From NCBI GenBank assembly GCA_030686995.1, contig CM060691.1, positions 88,347,055 through 88,411,054 on the forward strand: a stretch of 64,000 bases of DNA, read 5' to 3'. Made by a program: the position numbers and the translations under genes. Under the pieces are notes generated by a model that saw nothing but the letters and a program-made list of their open reading frames with translations, was not told where the DNA came from and ran no database searches. Shown here piece after piece: positions 1-11,189 of this stretch. Numbering within the stretch: position 1 is the stretch's first letter; each line of letters opens with the position of its first letter. This stretch comes from Artemisia argyi. Taxonomy: Eukaryota; Streptophyta; Magnoliopsida; Asterales; Asteraceae.

Positions 1-1424
1 AAATCCCTGGATCTCTCACGAGCATGAATCTCCTCAATAGTGGCTGAAAGAGTGTGGATGGTAGTACTAGATGCGGCTAACTCCTGTGTCTGATGCTCTA
101 GCATCTGCTGCGTGATGATCGCTACCGCTCTCAAATCCTCCATCTCATGCCTCTGAACATCTAGTCGATGACCAAACTCAGTGATGGTAGCCTGTACCTC
201 CTCGATCTCTGTCCCCATCATCTCAAATACCATCTCTAAAGCTGTCCTATGTACCACGAGGTTCTCGACCTCCTCCTGCATACACTCAATCCTCTCCAAG
301 GATATATCCTCAATAACTCCCAACAGCTCATCAAGACGATCCTCATGTCTAACTAATCTAGCAGCCAAAATAGGGATAGTATGGTGTATCGGCTCCCCAG
401 TGACCGGTAACACCGCTGAAGAGCCATCTCCAAGCTTAGCAGCCCTAGGCGATCCCTCAACCAATCTCCATCTGTGAATGTAATCCAACAAAAACGACCA
501 TCGGCGAGCATCAACCAATCTATGAATGTCGGGTGTGGTGGGGGTCTCAGTGGGAACAGGTGAAGGTGATGGAACAGGTGATGAAGTAGGTGATGGTATC
601 GGTATGGTAGTAGTCTGAGAGTAGAAAACTGTAGGTGGTGCCATGGGTGGCAAAACCTTAGAGGTGTGGGGTGCTGTGTAAGTAGGTAGCATGTAAGGAT
701 GAGGCTCAGGTGGGGGTGATACGGGTGATGGTGGAGGTGCTGGTGATGCCACAGGTGTCAGCTCTGGCATAGAAACAGGTGGTAGTACAGATGTGGGTGA
801 TGGTACAGGTGTAGGTACAGGTGGTGTAACAGTAGAAGCAGGCAAAATACAGACTCATTTCCGAGCCGTGCATTTGCGGGTAAAGTCTCCCTCATGATAT
901 CGAAACAACTCTCCGAAAGGCTCAGGCTCATAGGGCTCAAGAATCCTCACTTTCTTGCGCCGACGAATCGGTGTAGGCGGGGATGGTGGTGGGATAGAAG
1001 CAGCAGTGTCAGAAGTATCGGAGTCAGAAGACTCGTCATCAGCATCTGAACCGGTGTGGTGACTAGCAGGTGGTTTAGGACGGTCATCAGCCGCAAGAAA
1101 CTACTGAGACGTCAGGTACTGATCATAAAGGTACTGCCCCTGTGTCATAGGTCCACATACAGGACGAAAGAGAGGCTGAATAACAAAAGAATCAATGGGT
1201 GTAGAAACAACCTCACCCTCCTCAAAAGGCTCAGTATCAGCAGATGGGTCTCCAGATGGAACAGGAGATGGTATGCCAGGTGATACAGGTTGGGTATCAT
1301 GGTCAGAATCATGGGTGTCTCGGGTGTCATGGGTGTCATAGTTAGATAGGTCAATTGTAGGGTAGGTGGATGATGCCGGCACGACGTCGTCACTGTCGGA
1401 CAAAATGATAACCGGGGGCGACAT
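1..1424 (-). pseudogene. G1 gag, N-terminal part, broken
   Basis: This would encode the structural Gag polyprotein of G1, which forms the cytoplasmic virus-like particle. Reading starts at an ATG at 1424-1422 (MSPPVIILSDSDD) and stays in one frame to the window edge, interrupted by TAG at 1101-1103 and TGA at 855-857. Residues after the start are acidic and serine-rich. A basic patch (RRRKKVRILEPYEPEPFGE) and a long proline/threonine/serine stretch follow. The left end, nearest the window edge, looks like a coiled coil rich in Glu, Leu, His and Arg. The capsid core and zinc knuckle are outside the window. Two stops in an otherwise long open frame point to an inactive copy that decayed fairly recently. 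I recognise the style from Asteraceae Gypsy elements but cannot confirm a match. Confidence 0.75.
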
Positions 1425-1677
1425 GGTACTGTAATATCCCAAAAATAGCAGTAATATAAGTCATTTAGTCTACATAATGCTACATGTACAGTGATCATAG
1501 TGTCATAGTGATCTAAATGCAATGGGTGCTAAAATCAAACCTTAAAACATGACGTTGGCAAGCGCTGGCACGGAAGGCACTTTGGTGATAAATAGTTTGT
1601 TTAAAATCCGGTGAGGTTATAGTCCAATGTTTTGAAAAACCATTTGGTTCTCTATAACCATGGCTCTGATACCAATC
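1425..1677 (-). other. G1 untranslated leader
   Basis: This non-coding leader lies between the primer-binding site and the gag start. No open frame or strong secondary signal was seen apart from the primer-binding site at its right end. Confidence 0.6.
1662..1674 (-). other. G1 primer-binding site
   Basis: On the minus strand this reads TGGTATCAGAGCC, the plant initiator-tRNA-Met complement used to prime minus-strand DNA synthesis. It lies 3 nt inside the LTR end, as expected. Confidence 0.9.
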
Positions 1678-3843
1678 TGCAACACCCTGAAATTTGATAA
1701 GCAGCGGAAGTCTAATCGGGGTCATTGCAGTTTAGTACACAGTCATACTCGTAGAAAACAATTCAAAAGATAGTCAATATCATTCCATGAAAACTCAGAT
1801 AGTCAGAGATTACAAACATTTTCCAAATGTTAATTGTTTCGCAAAAGAAGTGATGAGTTTGAAAAGAATGATATAATTATTGAAATAACAAGGGAGGTCG
1901 TGTGTGCCCTTTTGCCAGCTCCGTCCCACTATGCTTGCTAATTTCCTAAGATAAACATGCTTAAAAAGTCAACACAAAGGTTGAGTGAATCCATAGTAGT
2001 TTAAATAGTAATTGTGTGAACACAAGTTAAGCATTTGAAATAAACAAGCCAAGATAGACAGGTCTTGACTAAACTGGAGAAATATTGCACCTAAGCCTCA
2101 TGAAACACAAGCCTTAACATCGATTTGACATATCATAAAGATAATAACAATCACCTACACCACAGAGGATGTAAATGACAAGGGGCCCTCGGTGACATGA
2201 AATGTGCCAAATTTCCATAATACCTCGAATATAGCACACCTCCTGCCAAGTGATCACCTTGACAGAGGTGGGCTGCCATTCCAATAGATCTATCAACTAT
2301 ATTCGTGCCCACTCGCAAGTGATTAAGGTTCGTGATATGAGGGACTTGTAGCACAGGTGTCAACTTAGGCAATATCAGGTGATAACAGCATACAGAAAAT
2401 ACTTGTGTTCGATTTATAGCATGTATTTTCCCACGGAGTTTAAAAACAATTAAAATGTGGGACCATGAACTCACCTGAGAGATGTGTATGAATCACAACG
2501 GTGCTCAAAAGTGATGGTGTACTGCTATGATTAGCAATGAAATTCCTCCGACTTGCGACCTGTAAACATATATTCATCGGTGTTTTAGATTCGATTTGTA
2601 AATGACATGTGATATGTCTCGTGTATGGTGATATCCATTCAGGTGTCTTAATATAATCCAAAATAACTTTACGTAGTTATTTGTATCGTTGTTACGAACC
2701 GGTGTTCAATAAATGTTAATTCATTTGTGAAAATAATATTGTTTAAAAATATTTATAATTAAATATTTTTAGTAAATTATATATTTAATTTTAGGTTACA
2801 AAGTATATACATATTTATAAATAAAAATCAAATTTTATAAAATAATTAATTAATAAAGTACCTTTACCATATTTGACCCTTAACTTTAATAAAGTTACAC
2901 TTTTTACCCCTTGGTCAAAAATAATTACATTTTAGTCCTTGTTATAACTTTTGCACTTTTACACCTCGATCTTTGGAAAAATTACAGTTTCTACCCTTCG
3001 TTTTATTCAAATATTCGACAGTTTCCAAAGTGGTCCGAAAGTTTGGTGATTTTATCACTTTTAGTCCCTTAACGTAGGACTTTTGCAAAAATAGTCCAAA
3101 ATCTAGTTTTTGAAAAGTTAACTTTTATTTTTATAAAAGTTACCATTTTTATCTTCTAAATTTATAAAAATCAGTTTTTATAAATTTAATATCATTCTGA
3201 AAATCTTAAATTTCCCGATAAAAAATTCATAAGGAAAAATTGGTTGGGCTCGTTAGCCCGGTTAAGGCCCATAATGGGTTTCACTTGTCTAAAATTAGTA
3301 CTCGACTAGGATTTGGTTTTGGCTTCGTTTAAGTAGTATAAGATCGTGTAGGGTTTGCATGTTTTGATGGTTTGGTTAAGTGTAAGTCGGTGAATTAGGG
3401 TGTCGAAGGAAATATATGTATTGTACGCGTAAAAATGAAATGGCGAGGCCTTTCCTCAAGGGTGTCGAGGCATGTGATATATATATATAGTTATAAGTGT
3501 AACGATAGTTTAGACTTAGAAAATAGTGTGTGTCGTGTGATAAGTAAACGTGGTATGCATGAAACGAGTAAAAGTAGAATATGAAAAGGGTGATGATGAA
3601 TTACAACACCAAAATGGTGGTGAAGAGTTCGTGTGGTGTGAGCAAACGAGAACAAGCAAATGTTACACCCTTTTTGTCTAACGAATCCTTATCCAAAAGA
3701 GTTACCCAACTCATTCCAAACCTAAAACCTTTCTTGTACGCCTAGATCCCTCTCGACAACAACTAGAAAGAAAGAAATAAAGTGTTTGTGATTTAAGAAT
3801 TTGGTGAAACTTGAGAGTGTGTGAAATCTTGCATTTAATGTGA

Positions 3844-3853
3844 CTTATATAGG
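3844..3853 (-). promoter_or_regulatory. Probable TATA box in G1 LTR
   Basis: The minus strand reads CCTATATAAGTC here, a good plant TATA box, roughly one third of the way from the RNA-start side of the LTR. No other core element was assessed. Confidence 0.5.
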
Positions 3854-4568
3854 GTAGTAAGAGTAGTTCGAATGTTTCCATGCGACACAACATAATCCGA
3901 GTGGTCACTTCCTCTCTTGACAAAGTTGTCTAGCTTGTTGAGTGTTGTCATGTCGAGTTGCAAGAGTTGAAGGCTACATCCATATTTTAATGCTAGGACT
4001 TGGAGGGATATAGACCATGTGTATGCCTTGGAAATCTTGTTTATTATTTGTGTTAGAAGTTTCAGAAACACATTACCTAGTGGTTTAAGTGTTTTAGTGT
4101 GTAATGTGGTTAACCATGGGTTTGACGGCTCCATATGGTGGCTCCTTCTTCGCATAAAACAAAGTCAAAGGGAGGTGGTACGTTTGTGTCGTGTGAGTAG
4201 GAAACCAAGAAATCAAAACATGTGTATATTCATATTGCCCTCATTTCTTGTTCGTTTGATTTGCATGAAACGCAAAGAAAATAAACAGCCACATGGGCTT
4301 GTGCAAAACTCAGCCCAAAAGAAAAATAAGAATGAAAATGGTGTGGTGGGCTTGAAGTGGTGCTCGGCCCAGTAGTGGGGCAAAAGAAAAAGTAGCTTTG
4401 GGCTAAGGGTGACGTCCGGCCCAAAAATATCACGGGGTATCGGTGATTAGTATAATCGTGACTTTAGTTTTGGTATCGATGTCGGTTCATGAAAGCCATG
4501 AAAATATAAACGGTGTCGTCATACGTATATATATACTTATATATACATAGTGATAATAACTTGTAATA

Positions 4569-4669
<101 letters not shown>

Positions 4670-5200
4670 CATTATATATATTAATAATATCTCGGTGTCC
4701 AATTAGGGTGCCAGGTCGCAAGTGGGAGTTACCGGTGTTAACCTCATTGGGTGACATCCAAGAGTGACAATCGGGTGATATCAGGTGACAAAACATAATT
4801 GGGTGACAACAAACGGTGACTGAAATAATTGGGTGTCAAACAAATGGTGTCTCATATAAAAATTTCAAATTAGCCCACAAAAGTGGCTTAGTTTAGAATA
4901 GTTTCGATAATTAGCATTAATAAATGACCTGGGATTTTACGGAGTATTACATCGTCCTACTCCACTCCCCGAGTCCCATAGTCAAGAGTTACTTCACTAA
5001 TCAACACGCTCCTTATGGTGGAACAAACCGTACACAAGCTTACACCAAGTTTAACGACACTAAGCGGAATGTTAAGTCATAATCGTAGCTAGAACCAATC
5101 TACCCCAAAGCCCACGTGGCCACACGAACAAGCACTCTTGTCCCACTTAGATCGACACACGAACGAGCACTCCCGTTCACTTGAATCTTCACACTTTGAC

Positions 5201-5724
5201 ACACTTGGATCTTCACCTAATCCATGTCTTCACACACAACACACATAGACAGACTTGGATCCTATCCCGATCCAAGCCTTCATACATCGACTCGACTAAC
5301 CTAACCATTAGGACTTCACTCTCCTCACAACAAATACATAAGCTATTCTAGTTATAAGACATCTTGGATCTTCATCTTCTACAAGTTCACACACATATAT
5401 CTCCATCCTCGACTCACACACAAGTCGGTATTATTACAATGAATACAAAGCCTATAACCGTAACACTTGGATCTTCACCTAATCCATGTCTTTACACACA
5501 ACACACATAGACACACTTGGATCCTATCCCGATCCAAGCCTTCATACATCGACTCGACTAACCTAACCATTAGGACTTCACTCTCCTCACAACAAATACA
5601 TAAGCTATTCTAGTTACAAGACATCTTGGATCTTCATCTTCTACAAGTTCACACACATATATCTCCATCCTCGACTCACACACAAGTCGGTATTATTACA
5701 ATGAATACAAAGCCTATAACCGTA
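5201..5724. repeat. 262-bp tandem duplication in the S0 LTR
   Basis: Two adjacent copies, 5201-5462 and 5463-5724, are nearly identical by eye; differences such as TCTTCACAC versus TCTTTACAC are rare. The unit is rich in CTTGGATCTTCA-type words. Confidence 0.9.
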
Positions 5725-6088
5725 ACACTTTTACGTTTGTGTGTGGACACCTATAACATCTCGAATCTTCATCTACGTCGAGAGTTCTTCTCTTGCACTT
5801 TGGGAAGAGGCATTGACATTAACTTCTTGAATCTTCATCTATGTCGAGAGTTCTTCTCTTGCACTTTGTGGAAGAGGAAAAACGAAATCATAAGACTAGT
5901 TGTGTGTGGACTCAATAACATTTCGATTCTTGACGACTTCGAGTGTTCTTCTCTTGCACATGATGTAGTGGATGACGGGATCACTTATAAACACATACCA
6001 AAGAGTTATAGTGATCAAAGAATGAAAAGGAAAGACCAGGAAATTTTTGTGCAAAGAGGATCAAATTTTCTGGGTGAAAATGGGTCAG

Positions 6089-6096
6089 TATTTATA
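6089..6096 (-). promoter_or_regulatory. TATA box of S0 LTR
   Basis: The minus strand reads TATAAATA, as in the S2 LTRs and the S1 accessory promoter. A GC-rich cassette starts about 12 bp upstream. Confidence 0.6.
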
Positions 6097-6107
6097 GGCA
6101 GCTCAAG

Positions 6108-6160
6108 GAGCGGGGGATGGTCCCTTAAAGTTTGTACGGTCCCACCGACAGATTTTGTCC
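6108..6160 (-). promoter_or_regulatory. S0-type GC-rich cassette in the LTR
   Basis: It contains GGTCCCTTAAAG followed by ACGGTCCCACCGACAG, a decayed form of the palindromic cassette seen in S1 and S2 at the same place, immediately upstream of the TATA box. Confidence 0.5.
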
Positions 6161-6543
6161 TTTTGTGGTGAAATGTTATCTGGTGAAGTTTAATATGATT
6201 TGGGCGGGAAATAAGGCCGTTTGGATATTTTGAAATACAAATTTCAAATTTATTTTCTTGTTAAAACATTTCTTTATAAAGACAAAAATAATTTGTCTAG
6301 TTTATTTTTGTAAAAATGTTTTTTGACATTTATAAAATGTAAGGATTAAGAATAAAATGTTTTTCTTTGATCACTTAACAAAGTTGGTAAAGTGTTTGTT
6401 CATACCTGAAGTGATGTCGAGGGACGTTGATGTGTGAATGATTAACTTGTGCACTTTACGTTATGTATTACAAGTTTTGTGTTTGTCATCATTAAAACAT
6501 GAAGACGTTATATAGATAAAATGTCATAACGTTTGCACTAACA

Positions 6544-6557
6544 ATCTCCCCCTTTTT
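6544..6557 (-). other. S0 polypurine tract
   Basis: The minus strand reads AAAAAGGGGGAGAT directly before the LTR start, the primer for plus-strand DNA synthesis. Two further AGGGGGAG words lie on the minus strand at about 6838 and 6890. Confidence 0.85.
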
Positions 6558-8031
6558 GATGATGACAAATATGTAAACCGTAACTTATAGTAAAGTGTAG
6601 AAGTTACTAGTTTCCACCTCCCTCTCTCCCTCTTTTTTCGAAGCAAAAAGGTGTAGCCGATGTAGAGGTTAAGCTTGAGAAGAAAACTTGAGAAGATAAC
6701 TTGAGAAGACAATCTTGAGCATATAGACATTCCCGACCCCCATCATTTATAGAATTGAGCGTGCATCATCCTAGTGAAGCGTTGCTCCTGCCGCCATGGT
6801 TTAACCAACACCGAACCATGTACCTAACTACTTTCGAGCTCCCCCTAGCTCATTGCATCCCTAGTTTGACACTTGCAAATGCTCCCCCTTAGTGAATGCT
6901 CAATACTAGTTTTGGCTACCAAAGAATCGAGTAAGGAAGTAATGCTACAAAACAAAGTTAGTAGAGAAGTGCACATATATAATAATGATGATATATATAT
7001 GATGACATTATCGAAGATACATGCATGACTCAGTTATGATTATTCTGGAGCATGGCATGAAAGGGATTGAAACTAAACATACATAATAGTTGATTAACAC
7101 ACCATTCTCTAACTTATTCCATGATAAGTGTCTTGTGTCTAGGTGATATGGGATGAGGATGATATGCTCCTAGATATAGATGAAGATGACTCTCTAATAG
7201 TGGAGAGGGATGAACCGAAGTAAAGAAAATATGTATTGAGCTAAGGTTTGGCAAGGATGGTATGAATATGAGACGAAAGATAGGAGACTTCATAGTTGAA
7301 GTTGGTGGTTATAGATGTGTGTGTGGGGATAATGAAAATAATGTTTGCACTTACAATGAGTGAGGAAAGGATTCAACGGAATACGAGCATCCTTTAAAGG
7401 GCATCGTCGAATAGATCGATGGAATGGGAGACATCAAAGATGGTGCATACTATCCTAGTTTTGTTGGGTATTTTATCATGAGGATGTAAATGTGACAATG
7501 GAAGATGGATGATATTATGGACTCTTACGAAGGAGTTTTTGAAGGAATTCTCATGAGTGGTACCAATTGTATTGGATTTGTCATTGGAGGTGGATATGTT
7601 GGTGACAATGAGTGTTCTTGAGGATTGAGGTTAGGAGGCATTTTTTGAATTTGATTAATCATTAATGGACGATTGGGAATCATGGAATTTTAAGGTGTTT
7701 TGTTGGTTGACGACCGAAGGTGGATATGTGAAATGAGTTGGTGATGACTCGACCACACTTGTTTGGTTACATGGTAGAATTATCTTGTGAAGATGGCTAG
7801 GTGGAGTTATTGGTTGATAACTCTTGGTTCCTTTGAGGGCATGGAAATGTTGGATGACTCGATAGACAAAAGGATAACTCGGTTTTACATTTCACATTGG
7901 TGGTTTGAGGTAGTGATGAAAGATTATGAGGAAGATGATTCTTTGTGAGTTTTTTTGACAACGCATGATGTAGGATGGTTCAAAGTATTACAGAAAAAGA
8001 AAAGCAGTGAACCAGTTTGTTACACCTTTAC

Positions 8032-8110
8032 TGGGGACGGTCCTTTAAATCATTGCACAGTCCTTTAAAGATAAGGGACCACCAATGCAATAAGGGACCG
8101 CCGTTAGTAA
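8032..8110 (-). repeat. S0-type GC-rich cassette, internal copy 1
   Basis: Contains ACGGTCCTTTAAA, AGTCCTTTAAAG, AAGGGACCACC and AAGGGACCGCCG. These are inverted words that can pair GGTCC with GGACC. No TATA box was seen on its downstream (left) side. Confidence 0.5.
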
Positions 8111-10950
8111 GATGCAGAGTCTTTCCAGTTTCTGTCTTTCCCAGATTAAGGATAGGAATAATCAAATGATAAAGGAATGGTTTAGGTAATAAGGCGGGAT
8201 TGTGTTACTAGACACCCTTAAGAAAGATTATGATCCAGTGTGAGGAGGAATAAGCCTAGTTACATAAGAATAAAAAATTTAGGCATGTAAATCATTTAAG
8301 CATGCATCACATAATAGTCAAGGATATTAGCATGTAAGACTATAAGACATCTAGGAGGTATCATGAATGGCATACCTAGTCCAACATAGTTTAGGCTCAC
8401 AAATAACATATAAGCGATGTAAAGAGATGCATATAAAATATGATTACTATGCAAGCACAAAGTAAAGCATGTTGACATTTAGCACATAAGAGCAAGTTGT
8501 TGATTACAACTATTAATCACATATATGCAAGTAATCCAGGTTTGTCAAGGAAAATCCTAATTACTACTAGTTTAAAGTCCAATCTGAATGGGAGACAAAG
8601 ATCATCCATGTAAAACATCTTTAGTTAAATGTAGGAAGGGAAATTATTCATGTTAGAGAATGGATGTGAGACCATTACTAGCGATGCTCAAATAAGGCTA
8701 AACACAACCAATTTTTCGGATTTACCACAAACCCAACTTCTCTCTGGAAGCAATTCAACCGTTTGGACAAATTGAGTTTCTAATGCAATAGGTTCTCCAG
8801 TAGCCATTTTCATATTGCAAAAATTAGAATTCCTATATTTTCCCATCGAAGTTTTCCAAAGATGATATTAGCCGGTTCTGCTAATACATGTCCTAACATA
8901 ACTCAACTATCAATGTATAAAATCCAGTTAATGAAAACAACATGTCTTACACAACATCCTAACAAAGGCAGGTGCGATATTTATATCTTATGTTTGAGAT
9001 TTATAGGTTGTTTGGTTTAGATTGTGCATTTACATGATAACGTCTTTGTTTGTTGAGTTTTTGTTTTAACATGTTTTGGCTTCAAGAATACTCCATTGTA
9101 AATCTTGAGAAAGAGAGTCTAATTAAGGTTACTCCATAGTAATTGTGTTATAATGTGTCATTGAGATAAGACATATCTTATTTTACACCAAATATGATTA
9201 TTTAAAAGAACAATGTTATTACTCTTTTGAAAACAAGTATTTTAGTGTAAAGTATAAGTTTTACTTGTTTATGTACCGACACACATTGTATTCAATTACT
9301 TTACAAAATTTAATATGCTATATTTTTCAAACATACTATATTGTATTTTCTTATAACCATTCATGTTACAAAGGGAGTGGAATGCATAGGATATAAATTA
9401 CTCTTTTGAAGTGCATGTTACATTATTGGAGATTAATGATGTAGTATGTGTCGCATTTTTACTTGACATGTGATTTTGAGTCTTGACTCGTTTATGAGCA
9501 AAGTCTACATATGTTGTTTGTTTGCTTGTGTTTGTGTTTTCGAAAATGACACATTTACAAAATGCGTTGCAATGTAAATTGCTTGAATGTTTTGGATGAA
9601 GCATACAAGTTGTCAATCCTACTTCATTGTGTATTTTAAGTATCTTTTAAACATATTAGTTTAATTTTTGGAACACAACCTTTGGACAAGAAGACTCAAT
9701 ATGACATCGTCAACACAAGTGTGAGTTATCATCCGATGCATATTATTTTCGTCTTAACAAGGACGTTGTTATTTTCATACCAATCGAGTGTGATTGGGTA
9801 TGCAGGTTCAAGATGATATGTTTTGTTATATCTTGAAGCTATACAAACAATGACTCCAATTTCATGTCCACACTCAAAATCTTATCAATTAGATTCGATA
9901 ATTATGTCAATCATAATTTGAATTATGAATTGATATAAGTTCAAGTCTTTCTTAACCCTCATAACCACTCTTTTTAGTAAAGAAAATAAGTAAATATTTA
10001 TGGAGTGTGTTCCATCAAACATAATACTTTTTGTATTTGTGATGTTAATAATAATGACCTATTAACTTAATGATTAAAGATTGTCGTTTATTTTTGTGTG
10101 AAAAAACTATTTATTATTACGTATAATATGCGTAGTTTTTGACATTTCATAAGTATAAAAATTATTATTCTAACCATTTTTATACAATACACAACTTAAG
10201 AAAAAAATAGTTTTATGACTACTTGTTTGAAGCAATTAGTGCGTGTTCAAATACATTCAAGGTTCAAGAGTACATTTTCTTTTACTTAAGTACTAATGTA
10301 TTATCATAAACCTTTATCTTGTTTAGGCAACCCATGGCCACTCAAGATAAGTGCATATGATGTTTTAGAAATCATGTTGAAGAATGTTAAATATTTTAGG
10401 GTGACACATTTTAACACTTGAACCTTTGGAGAGATAATTGTGTAAGGAAATTTGTTTTCGACAAACATGATTAATAAACTTAGTCTACATATCTAAGTGA
10501 TTTACTAAAACATTATAATATAATCAAACAATCAAAAGCCATAATCATTTAGCATAGCATACACAAAGATATTCGGAATCATTTTGTATGTTAGATACAA
10601 CAATGTATACATAGCTTGACTTTGTTTTAAACTAAAATAGTTTCCTCCCCATTTAAAAGATTAGTTAAGATTGATATTTTGAAAGAATGAAGACTCAATT
10701 TTTCATAGATTCATTTACTAGAAGTGTCCGACTCAAAAGTAAGAGTAAAATGCAAGTTTTACGTTAAAACGTGACATACGGTTTTGACTTCTATGTAGTA
10801 TTTTGCATTTACGACTTAATTAAGTTTGGAAACAATCCTTGCAAGTATTTTTAAATGAAAGTACATTCAATTATCTTTAAAATGGCGGGTAGCACGACTC
10901 CTACGGACTTATGGATGATTTTATATGAATTTTCAAAGTTTGACACTATT

Positions 10951-11030
10951 CTGGTGGATGTCCCTTAAATACCAGACGGTCCCTTAGTAATAATGGACGG
11001 CCCAGAGATAAAAGACCGCCACCAGTAAGC
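10951..11030 (-). repeat. S0-type GC-rich cassette, internal copy 2
   Basis: Contains CTGGTGGATGTCCCTTAAA, GACGGTCCCTTAG, GGACGGCCC and GACCGCCACCAG, so its outer ends (CTGGTGG and CCACCAG) are inverted repeats. On the minus strand a TATAAAA lies at 10919-10925, about 26 bp downstream. Confidence 0.5.
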
Positions 11031-11189
11031 CAAAAACACATTTTTGTGTGTTTTCTTCAAGCTATTATACGTAGTGCATTTAACCAACAAAACTAGTATG
11101 AATCAAAACATTTAGCACAAGTTTAGAAACCAAACACTTTTCATATTTAATCCATCTTAATGAGAAATTTGGAATTTATCGTTTTGTAA

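Larger units (their letters stand above)
4952..6543 (-). repeat. S0 3' LTR, truncated
   Basis: On the minus strand the LTR begins TGTTAGTGC at 6543, directly after the polypurine tract, and runs left until G1 interrupts it. It shares words with the other sirevirus LTRs here: the block CCTACTCCACTCCCC at about 4956 is matched near 63491, and the CGACAC...AATCGTAGCTAGAACC region recurs near 63600. It contains a 262-bp tandem duplication, a TATA box and a GC-rich cassette. Confidence 0.8.
4952..11170 (-). mobile_element. Sirevirus-like Copia remnant S0 (3' LTR plus decayed 3' interior)
   Basis: This is the minus-strand remnant of a sirevirus-type Copia element. A truncated 3' LTR (4952-6543) is followed on the right by the characteristic polypurine tract and about 4.6 kb of decayed interior. 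The LTR is cut by G1 at 4951. The right edge is blurred: by about 11.18 kb the sequence has become the plus-strand Tork element T1. No gag or pol was recognised, so what survives is the region downstream of pol, where sireviruses carry accessory genes. Confidence 0.7.
6558..11170 (-). other. Decayed S0 interior, no gene recognised
   Basis: This is 4.6 kb of AT-rich sequence with no long frame on either strand. By position it corresponds to the accessory-gene region of a sirevirus. A serine/proline/asparagine-rich decayed frame is just visible on the minus strand at about 7650-7900, possibly a relic of ORF-B. Two GC-rich cassettes lie at 8032-8110 and 10951-11030. Nothing else stands out. Confidence 0.5.

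Noticed and set aside
1662..1674. tRNA gene-like sequence
   Set aside because: Only the 3'-end complement of a tRNA is present, as in a primer-binding site; the same applies at 37002, 42186, 47223, 55926 and 63008.
5626..6171. 181-codon plus-strand frame in the S0 LTR
   Set aside because: It lies antisense to LTR transcription, is partly made of the 262-bp repeat and shows no domain; accidental.
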